A stretch of DNA of 15,916 bases from Verrucomicrobiota bacterium (lineage in GTDB: Bacteria; Verrucomicrobiota; Verrucomicrobiia; Opitutales; UBA953): NCBI GenBank assembly GCA_009924965.1, contig RFQN01000010.1, positions 1-15,916 on the forward strand. The letters are read 5' to 3'. Shown piece after piece: positions 9,093-14,635 of the stretch. The notes under the pieces are model-generated. The model saw nothing but the letters and a program-made list of their open reading frames with translations. It searched no databases and was not told the DNA's origin. Both the position numbers and the translations under genes were made by a program. Every line of letters starts with the position of its first letter. The stretch's first letter is position 1.

Positions 9093-10016
9093 ATGCGCCT
9101 CCTGCTTGCCTGCTTCGGCCTTTGCCTGACCGCCGCCCTTTCGGCCCAGGAGGTCAAGAAGCCCAAGGACGAATTCCCGGCCTCCGGCATCGCGACCTTC
9201 AAGCTCCGGATCAAGTCGATCCCCGTCGTCACCGTGAAGGTCAACGGCGTGACGCTCAACCTCGGCGTCGACACCGGCTGCCAAGGCAACGGCGTCCTCA
9301 CCGAAGGCGGCGCGCGCAAGGCGGGCATCGAAGTGGCGTTCACCTTGCCGACCATGGGCAACGACGGCCGCGGCGAAACCAGCTACGGCTACATCGAATC
9401 CCTCGAAGGCGGCGGCGCCGTCTGGAAGGATTTCCATATGGCCATCATGCCGCTCACCGGCATGGACCTCGACGGGCTGGTCGGCGCGGACATCCTCTTC
9501 GCGAAACCGTTCTACATGGACCTCAGCAACGCGGTGATGACGCTCGGCAAGACGCCTGACACGTCGGCCGCGCACGAGGTATCCATCTTCAGCCGCGGTG
9601 GGCACTGCGGCGTCAACATCGAGGTCGAAGGCCAGAAGGTCCCGATGATCGTCGATTCCGGCGCGTCGAAGTCCTACATGAGCTCGCTGAAGTTCAAGGG
9701 GAAGACCATCTTCAAGGGCTACGTCCCCGTGGCCTCCGTGCGCGGCGTCAACCTGACCCGCGTCGAGACTTGCCAGATCAAGTCCCTGCGCATCGGCGGT
9801 GCCCCGCTGACGGGCGTGGAGTTCCTGCGCGACCAGGAACATAACCTGCTAGGCGACGATTTCCTGCGCGCGCATCCGATCGCGGTGGACATGGCTTCCC
9901 GCCGCCTCTGGCTGTTCGAATCCCAAGGCAGCACCAAGGGCAGCAAGACGGCCGTCCCGAAGGAAGTGGCGCCTGTCCCGGAAACCGCCAAGGAAACCCC
10001 GGCGCCGGTCAAGTAA
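9093..10016 (+). CDS. Exported retropepsin-like aspartyl protease with two catalytic lobes
   Basis: Predicted secreted or periplasmic protein, 307 aa from the ATG at 9093, with a signal peptide MRLLLACFGLCLTAALSA. A GTG at 9066 would add nine residues (MPLPRSLLT) and cannot be excluded, but the ATG puts the charged residue and hydrophobic core where expected. Two aspartic protease motifs are visible: LGVDTG with Asp60 in the first half and MIVDSGAS with Asp188 in the second. Each follows a beta-rich stretch ending in a KVNG/EVEGQKVP turn. Retropepsins normally dimerise with one motif per chain; here one chain could form both halves. The C-terminal 28 residues are a Lys/Pro/Ala-rich tail. Substrate unknown. 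It is separated from lnt by 105 bp and convergent with the next gene by 9 bp. Confidence 0.8.
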   Translation: MRLLLACFGLCLTAALSAQEVKKPKDEFPASGIATFKLRIKSIPVVTVKVNGVTLNLGVDTGCQGNGVLTEGGARKAGIEVAFTLPTMGNDGRGETSYGYIESLEGGGAVWKDFHMAIMPLTGMDLDGLVGADILFAKPFYMDLSNAVMTLGKTPDTSAAHEVSIFSRGGHCGVNIEVEGQKVPMIVDSGASKSYMSSLKFKGKTIFKGYVPVASVRGVNLTRVETCQIKSLRIGGAPLTGVEFLRDQEHNLLGDDFLRAHPIAVDMASRRLWLFESQGSTKGSKTAVPKEVAPVPETAKETPAPVK

Positions 10017-10025
10017 ACCCTCTGC

Positions 10026-10766
10026 TTAGCGTCGACGGCCGCCGCTGGCACCGCCGGCCGGGCCTTCGCCCTCTTCGCCTTCGGCTTCTTCCGGGGCTTC
10101 GTCGTCGTCCCACTTGAGCTCCTTGTCGAGCTTCTCGTCGTCTTCGACTTCCGGCAGGTCGGAAATCTCTTCCGCCGCGGAGGCGGCGCGCGCCGGCTTG
10201 TCGTCGTCGTCATCTTCGCCCGGGACTTCGTGGCCTTGCGGGACGAACTCCAGGATGTCGGTGATCTCCTCGAAAGGATGGATATCGCGGCCTTCGATGA
10301 GGGCTTGGTTGCGCAGCTCGCTGAGCTGTTCATCCACGTCTTCCACCGTGAGCTTCTGCTCCAGCTTGATGGTGTCGTTGATGAGCTTCACACGCAGGCG
10401 CATGATGTGCTCGAGGAAATCGGCGTAGGAACCCTTGTCGCCGTCCTTGACGTTCGGCAGGGCGAAGAGCTGCTCTTCGGAGTCGAGGATGTGCTCGGCC
10501 ACGCGGGCGAGGCGGACGGTTTCGTCCTTCTCCACGGAGTGGACCTGGAATGGCACGAAGGCGGCCTCGAGGATCTCGTTGGACAAACCGTACTCGCGCA
10601 GTGGGTCCATCATGTCCAGGACCCACGGGAACTGGAAGGGGTCGAGGATGCCGAGGCCGTCGGGCTCGTAGTGCTTGGGGTCGGAGTTTTCCTTCACCCA
10701 CCAGGTCCCCTTGTCTTTGTTGAAACGGACGGTGCACCAAAGGAGCTTGGAAGTCGTAGCGGCCAT
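10026..10766 (-). CDS. Unrecognised protein with long acidic C-terminal tail
   Basis: 246 aa, no signal peptide or membrane segment, so probably cytoplasmic. I do not recognise the family. Residues 1-180 look folded: an aromatic-rich N-terminus (CTVRFNKDKGTWWVKEN), then helices with charged pattern (about 85-160, EHILDSEEQLFALP, DFLEHIMRLRVKLINDTIKLEQKL). From about 184 to 235 the chain is almost all Asp, Glu, Ala and Pro, starting with GEDDDDD, and it ends in Gly-rich GGASGGRRR. Such tails often keep proteins soluble or bind basic partners, including nucleic-acid-binding proteins, but no role can be assigned. The codon pattern matches its neighbours, so it is a real gene. It is divergent from pyrD and convergent with the protease gene. 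Confidence 0.85.
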   Translation of the reverse strand: MAATTSKLLWCTVRFNKDKGTWWVKENSDPKHYEPDGLGILDPFQFPWVLDMMDPLREYGLSNEILEAAFVPFQVHSVEKDETVRLARVAEHILDSEEQLFALPNVKDGDKGSYADFLEHIMRLRVKLINDTIKLEQKLTVEDVDEQLSELRNQALIEGRDIHPFEEITDILEFVPQGHEVPGEDDDDDKPARAASAAEEISDLPEVEDDEKLDKELKWDDDEAPEEAEGEEGEGPAGGASGGRRR

Positions 10767-10774
10767 GGGGTGGT

Positions 10775-10803
10775 TGGTTTGCCCAAGTCTGGCGGGGAGT
10801 CAA
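10775..10803 (-). promoter_or_regulatory. Candidate promoter of the acidic-tail gene
   Basis: On the minus strand, TTGACT (10803-10798) is followed after 17 bases by AAACCA (10780-10775), then 8 bases to the ATG at 10766. Good -35 match, weak -10. A very short leader is implied. Confidence 0.3.
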
Positions 10804-10878
10804 GAGGGGTCGAGCCAGTCCTTTCCCCCAAACACCCCTGAGGTCGCCTTCTCCGCTTTCCTTCCGCGTTTTCCTCCC

Positions 10879-10891
10879 TTAACTGACGGGC
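10879..10891 (+). promoter_or_regulatory. Candidate -10 and start context of pyrD
   Basis: TTAACT (10879-10884) ends 7 bases before the pyrD ATG at 10892, so an mRNA starting at the usual distance would begin at the ATG. The 13 bases ACTGACGGGCATG are identical at the start of the SOUL-like gene on the other strand (13261-13249). No clear -35 is seen; the upstream region is pyrimidine-rich. Confidence 0.3.
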
Positions 10892-11944
10892 ATGTCTTTC
10901 CTGTACGAGCAAGTGGCAGCCAAGGCGCTCTACGCCATGGACCCCGAAACGGCCCACCAAGTCGGCCTCCGCGGCATGGGGCTGGTGGGCGCGATCCCAC
11001 CCCTGCGTTGGTGCCTGGAACGGGGCCTGACCCCCAAGGGCGGCAAGCCCATCGAAGCCTTTGGCCTGAAGTTCCCGAACCACATCGGCTTGGCCGCGGG
11101 CTTCGATAAGGACGGCCTAGGTTGGCGCGGCGCCGCCGCCCTCGGCTTTGGCCACGTCGAAGTCGGCACGGTCACCCAACACGCCCAAGCCGGCAACGAA
11201 CGCCCGCGCGTCTTCCGCTACCCGGCCCTCAAGGCGGTGGTCAACGCCTACGGTTTCCCGAACGCCGGCTCCGCCGCCCTCCGCGAACGCCTGCTGCGCC
11301 AACCCGGCCGCGGCCAGCGCGTCCACCCTCTGGGCATCAACATCGGCAAGTCGAAGGTCACGCCGCTCGAAGAAGCCCAAGGCGACTACCTGCATTCCTT
11401 CAAGCTCCTCGCCCCGTTGGCCGACTATCTCGTCGTCAACATCAGCAGCCCCAACACGCCCGGCCTGCGCGCGCTCCAAGACCGCGCCCCGCTGGTGAGC
11501 CTGCTCTCGGCCCTCGCCCGCGAGAACCGTTCGACGCCCGGTGGCCCCGTGCCGCTGTTGCTCAAGGTCGCGCCCGACCTCAACCCGCACCAGCTCGAGG
11601 ACATCGTCTCCGTCGTGGGTGAAGTCGGCTTCGCCGGCATCATCGCAACGAACACCACCATCACGCGCCCACCTGGCACCGAGGAGTGCTCGACCAAGGG
11701 CGGACTCAGCGGCGCGCCGTTGCTGGAACGCTCCCTGCAGGTCGTGCGTTTCCTCACCAAGACCAGCCAAGGCCGCATCCCGGTCATCGGTTGCGGCGGC
11801 ATCACCTGCGCGGCCGACGCCGGCCGCTTCATGGACGAAGGCGCCTGCCTCGTGCAGGTCTACTCGGGACTGGTCTTCCGCGGGCCCGAACTCGCCCGCG
11901 AAATCTCCGCAGGCCTCGCCTGGCGCCAACGCAACTGGGTCTAA
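10892..11944 (+). CDS. pyrD: Dihydroorotate dehydrogenase (quinone), class 2
   Basis: Membrane-associated flavoenzyme of pyrimidine synthesis that oxidises dihydroorotate to orotate and passes electrons to quinone. 350 aa, normal for class 2. The N-terminal amphipathic extension (about 1-45) is the membrane and quinone-binding part. The FMN barrel follows, with GLAAGFDKDG (66-75), the catalytic-serine motif NISSPNTPGLR (183-193, Ser186), LKVAPDL (224-230), ATNTT (252-256) and GCGGI (300-304). Serine rather than cysteine as base supports class 2. The orotate-binding stretch, usually NRMGFNN, reads NAYGFPN here; the outer Asn residues are kept. The ATG at 10892 gives the usual N-terminus. The following exported protein begins 5 bp after the stop. 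Confidence 0.95.
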   Translation: MSFLYEQVAAKALYAMDPETAHQVGLRGMGLVGAIPPLRWCLERGLTPKGGKPIEAFGLKFPNHIGLAAGFDKDGLGWRGAAALGFGHVEVGTVTQHAQAGNERPRVFRYPALKAVVNAYGFPNAGSAALRERLLRQPGRGQRVHPLGINIGKSKVTPLEEAQGDYLHSFKLLAPLADYLVVNISSPNTPGLRALQDRAPLVSLLSALARENRSTPGGPVPLLLKVAPDLNPHQLEDIVSVVGEVGFAGIIATNTTITRPPGTEECSTKGGLSGAPLLERSLQVVRFLTKTSQGRIPVIGCGGITCAADAGRFMDEGACLVQVYSGLVFRGPELAREISAGLAWRQRNWV

Positions 11945-11949
11945 AGACG

Positions 11950-12684
11950 ATGCGCACCCCCTTCCTCCTCTGCGCCCTCTGCGCCGCCCTCAGCGCCCTC
12001 GCCGCACCGCGGCCCACCGCCAAGAAAGGCGATGCCATGGCCGCCGATTCATGGCGCGCCGCGGCCGCCTCCTTCGAAGGCAAAGCGGTCAAGACCAACG
12101 CCCTCGAGGTCGGTGAACCAGGCCTCGTCAGCGGCGATGCGCCCGCGGCGGCCGTCAAGATCCTCAGCGGCAACGATAAGGACGAAACCGGTGGCGAGCT
12201 CATCGTGCTGATGCCGCCGGACCGCTTCCAAGACTTCGTGGCCAACTTTTCGCAACGTCAACTCGGCTCCAACCGCGGCGGCTTCGGCGCGCTCTCCAAG
12301 GCCAAGACCGTCAACGGAACGTTCGTGACGATCAAAGGCGAAGGCACCCTGCTCTTCGGCCTCGACCCCAAGGACGCGAAGGCGCTCCCGAAACCGTCCG
12401 AGCTCCTCGCCGCCCAGCTACAACTTGCGAAGGATGGCGTGCAGGCCACTAAGCCCGGCTGGACCGCCAAGGAATTCAACGTCGCCAAGGTCGGCGTCAC
12501 CGGCGCGCCCGAATCCGCGCGCGAATGGGAACGACTCCAAGGCCTGCTGGCCGCGCAGACACTGGCCGCCAAGCAGCCGCGCTGGAAAAGCAAAGAACTC
12601 CTCGATGCCATCAAGAGCGGCTCGACGCGCCTGACCGTCGACGACTCCGCCGCCAAGGTGGAGTGGACGTTGGTCTGGAAGTAA
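11950..12684 (+). CDS. Exported protein of unknown function
   Basis: 244 aa with a signal peptide at about 1-19 (MRTPFLLCALCAALSALAA). I do not recognise the family. The mature part is rich in Lys, Ala and Leu, has no transmembrane segment and no obvious catalytic motif. One stretch (about 68-85, ELIVLMPPDRFQDFVANF) followed by TFVTIKGEGTLLFG looks like a beta-rich fold; the C-terminal third is helical and closes with a beta strand (KVEWTLVWK). The ATG lies 5 bp after the pyrD stop, so the two genes are probably cotranscribed, although no functional link is evident. It is convergent with the SOUL-like gene, with only 9 bp between stop codons. Confidence 0.8.
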   Translation: MRTPFLLCALCAALSALAAPRPTAKKGDAMAADSWRAAAASFEGKAVKTNALEVGEPGLVSGDAPAAAVKILSGNDKDETGGELIVLMPPDRFQDFVANFSQRQLGSNRGGFGALSKAKTVNGTFVTIKGEGTLLFGLDPKDAKALPKPSELLAAQLQLAKDGVQATKPGWTAKEFNVAKVGVTGAPESAREWERLQGLLAAQTLAAKQPRWKSKELLDAIKSGSTRLTVDDSAAKVEWTLVWK

Positions 12685-12699
12685 GCGGTCGGCTTACTT
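12679..12699. terminator. Hairpin containing both stop codons of a convergent gene pair
   Basis: AAGTAAGC (12679-12686) and GCTTACTT (12692-12699) form a perfect 8-bp stem with a 5-base loop. The stop codon of the plus-strand gene (12682-12684) and that of the minus-strand gene (12694-12696) sit in opposite arms. The right arm ends in ACTT rather than a U-run. It probably works as a compact terminator for both genes. Confidence 0.55.
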
Positions 12700-13251
12700 G
12701 ACCGCCTTCGGCTTCTCGCGCACCGGAAGGTGCACTTCCGACTGCTTGAGGAAGAACGGCACGAAGGGGCTATTCCAATAGACGCCGTAGGCTTCGCCGA
12801 TCACCTCGAGCTCCGGGCGCTCCTTGACCCACGCACGCAGTTTCTCCTCGGCCTCCCGGAAGTTTTCCTGGCTATACGACCCGCGGATGCCGATGGCGGC
12901 GACCTGTCGCACGGGGACGTCCTGCAGCTGCACTTCTTTACCCGGCAACAGGTCGACGCGCTTGGCGGACCCAGCGTCCATGTAGAAGGCCATCACGCCG
13001 GGCTGGAGGCGGGCCTCCACAGGGGCAGTCATCGGGATCTTGTTCTGGCTGATGTAACGGAAGAGTTTCCCGAAGAGGTTGTTGTTCGCCGAGAAATAGC
13101 CCTGCGGGGACTCGGCCAGCATCAGCCGGGCCGCGGGCAGGGACTTGACCTCCAGCTCACCGGGAGCGGTCCGTGGGTAGGCGTCTTCGACACCTTGCGC
13201 AAAAGAGGGAAAGAGGGATGCCATGAGGATGAGGAAGAGGGGCCACTTCAT
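12694..13251 (-). CDS. SOUL/HBP-family (heme-binding-like) exported protein
   Basis: 185 aa with a signal peptide (about 1-19, MKWPLFLILMASLFPSFAQ). The SOUL domain covers most of the mature protein: the family signature KIPMTAPV (71-78) preceded by FGKLFRYISQN, and the C-terminal EAYGVYWNSPFVPFFLKQSEVHLPV (153-177) that matches the usual Y-x-P-P-x-x-P-F-x-R-x-x-E pattern. Members bind heme or tetrapyrroles weakly in eukaryotes; the bacterial role is not settled, so heme binding here is inference. The frame is open 32 codons further upstream, into the start of the DUF502 gene, but the ATG at 13251 gives a perfect signal peptide. The neighbouring DUF502 gene is divergent. Confidence 0.88.
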   Translation of the reverse strand: MKWPLFLILMASLFPSFAQGVEDAYPRTAPGELEVKSLPAARLMLAESPQGYFSANNNLFGKLFRYISQNKIPMTAPVEARLQPGVMAFYMDAGSAKRVDLLPGKEVQLQDVPVRQVAAIGIRGSYSQENFREAEEKLRAWVKERPELEVIGEAYGVYWNSPFVPFFLKQSEVHLPVREKPKAVK

Positions 13252-13258
13252 GCCCGTC

Positions 13259-13286
13259 AGTATGAAAAGCCCCGGTGAATACGCAA
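13259..13286 (-). promoter_or_regulatory. Candidate promoter of the SOUL-like gene
   Basis: On the minus strand, TTGCGT (13286-13281), 16 bases, CATACT (13264-13259), then 7 bases (GACGGGC) to the ATG at 13251. The -10 matches consensus at four of six positions. The predicted start of transcription falls at or beside the ATG. Confidence 0.4.
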
Positions 13287-13311
13287 GCCGCCGGGCTTCT
13301 TGGGTGCACCC

Positions 13312-13340
13312 TTGCCAGCCGGGAAAAAGGGGCTTTCTTG
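13312..13340 (+). promoter_or_regulatory. Candidate promoter of the DUF502-recO-nuclease/helicase operon
   Basis: TTGCCA (13312-13317), 17 bases, TTCTTG (13335-13340), then 5 bases to the ATG at 13346. The -10 is weak. The 94-bp divergent gap also holds a 5-bp inverted repeat AAGCC-gccg-GGCTT (13285-13298) that could be an operator. Confidence 0.25.
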
Positions 13341-13345
13341 GGGGC

Positions 13346-14026
13346 ATGACCGAAACACCGGAAAACAGCTCCTTCGGCTCACGCCTCGGCCATAACTTCC
13401 TGACGGGGATGTTCCTCGTCCTGCCCCTCGGCCTGACGCTCTACGTCATCTCCTTCCTCATCGGTCTGATCGCCTCGCCCGTGGAGTCGATTTTCCAGGC
13501 GGTCTTCCCCCTGTTCTTCCCGAACAAGGAAGTCATGCCGGACTTCAAGACGGGGCTGAACCACGCCCTGCTCGTGCTGGCGTCGGCCCTCGTGATGGCC
13601 GTGATCCTGACCGTCCTGGGCTTCCTCTCGAAGCGCCTCTTCGGCAAGCTGCTCCAACGCTGGTTCGCCAGCCTCGTCGAACGCATGCCCGGCCTCGGCG
13701 CGCTCTACAACTCCATCCGCCAGATGGTCGACGCGCTGAGCGGACGCAACAAGGACACCTTCCGCCGCGTGGTCCTCGTCCAATACCCGCGCGCGCATTG
13801 CTGGAGCATCGCCTTCGTCACGCATGAGCAGCCCAAGGCCTTCTCCGAGGCCATCGGCCAAGAGGTCGTCAACGTCTTCATCCCGGCCGCGCCGGCCCCG
13901 ACGTCGGGCTTCATCCTGCAGGTGCCGGTCAACGAGATCCGCGAGACCAAGCTGACGGTGCCCGAAGCGATCGGCCTGCTCATGAGCTTTGGCGCGGTCA
14001 TCCCGAAGTCCGAAGACAAGTCCTAG
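13346..14026 (+). CDS. DUF502 family membrane protein
   Basis: 226 aa. Two transmembrane helices at about 20-43 (FLTGMFLVLPLGLTLYVISF) and 74-96 are separated by a loop of about 30 residues. The soluble part has the family signatures PGLGALYNSIRQMVDAL (115-131) and VNVFIPAAPAPTSGF (175-189), where relatives usually read IPTTPNPTSG. DUF502 proteins are widespread in bacteria and related to the plant COV/LCV proteins; the molecular role is unknown. The ATG at 13346 is chosen because the upstream open frame overlaps the divergent promoter region and is not conserved in character. The RecO-like gene starts 6 bp after the stop, so it heads a three-gene operon. Confidence 0.9.
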   Translation: MTETPENSSFGSRLGHNFLTGMFLVLPLGLTLYVISFLIGLIASPVESIFQAVFPLFFPNKEVMPDFKTGLNHALLVLASALVMAVILTVLGFLSKRLFGKLLQRWFASLVERMPGLGALYNSIRQMVDALSGRNKDTFRRVVLVQYPRAHCWSIAFVTHEQPKAFSEAIGQEVVNVFIPAAPAPTSGFILQVPVNEIRETKLTVPEAIGLLMSFGAVIPKSEDKS

Positions 14027-14032
14027 GCCGCG

Positions 14033-14635
14033 ATGTCGTCGGCCTCCCTCCGCTGCTTGGTGCTCGGGCGCGACCCTTCCGGGGAGTCGCACCTGCTGCT
14101 CACGTTGCTGGAGCCCGAGCAAGGCCTGGAGCGCTGCCTCATCCGCTTATCACGCGCCAAGGGCGCAACGCCGCCCGACCTTTTCGACGAATGCGAGGTG
14201 ACGCTCGAGCGGGCCAAGGACGGCGGCACGCGCTTCGCCCGCGATTACCGCCTGCTCACCCGCCGCACCGGCATCGCCCGCAGCCACCGCACCTTGGAAC
14301 GGGCCTGCCGCTTCGCGGCCATGATCCGGCGCAACCCGCCGCCGCCGGAATCCGCCCAAGTCTGCTACCGGATCGCCCAAGAGACCTTCACCGCGATGGC
14401 CGAGCGCCCCCGCGCCGATTGCGCCTATTTCAAAGGGCTGTGGCTGATGATCAAGGACGGCGGCTGGCCAGTATCCGAACACTGGCTGGCCCACCTCGGC
14501 GGCCGCCGGGACGCCGCCGCGGCCATCCTGACGCAACCGCTCGACGCCCAGACGACCGACGAGGAAACCGTCGCCAAGCTCGCGACCGACCTGGAACGCT
14601 GGGCGGCCGGCGAGATCCATTTCGTCCTGCCCTGA
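14033..14635 (+). CDS. recO: RecO-like DNA repair protein
   Basis: 200 aa. The N-terminus (LRCLVLGRDPSGESHLLLTLLEP) has the OB-fold opening of RecO, in which a G-E-x-x-x-L-L-T-L-L stretch is typical. The middle (about 55-130, DECEVTLERAKDGGTRFARDYRLL, then TLERACRFAAMIRRNPPPP) and the YFKGLWLMIKDGGWP segment match the helical part of RecO. RecO helps RecF/RecR load RecA on SSB-coated single-stranded DNA. The protein is shorter than the about 240 aa of E. coli and lacks the zinc-type cysteine cluster found in some relatives. It lies between DUF502 (6 bp) and the nuclease-helicase (1-bp overlap, TGATG). The assignment is by pattern only and could be a distant paralogue. Confidence 0.55.
   Translation: MSSASLRCLVLGRDPSGESHLLLTLLEPEQGLERCLIRLSRAKGATPPDLFDECEVTLERAKDGGTRFARDYRLLTRRTGIARSHRTLERACRFAAMIRRNPPPPESAQVCYRIAQETFTAMAERPRADCAYFKGLWLMIKDGGWPVSEHWLAHLGGRRDAAAAILTQPLDAQTTDEETVAKLATDLERWAAGEIHFVLP

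Noticed and set aside
13252..13347. N-terminal extension of the SOUL-like protein from an upstream start at 13347
   Set aside because: The extension would overlap the start of the divergent DUF502 gene and hide a clear signal peptide that starts at 13251.
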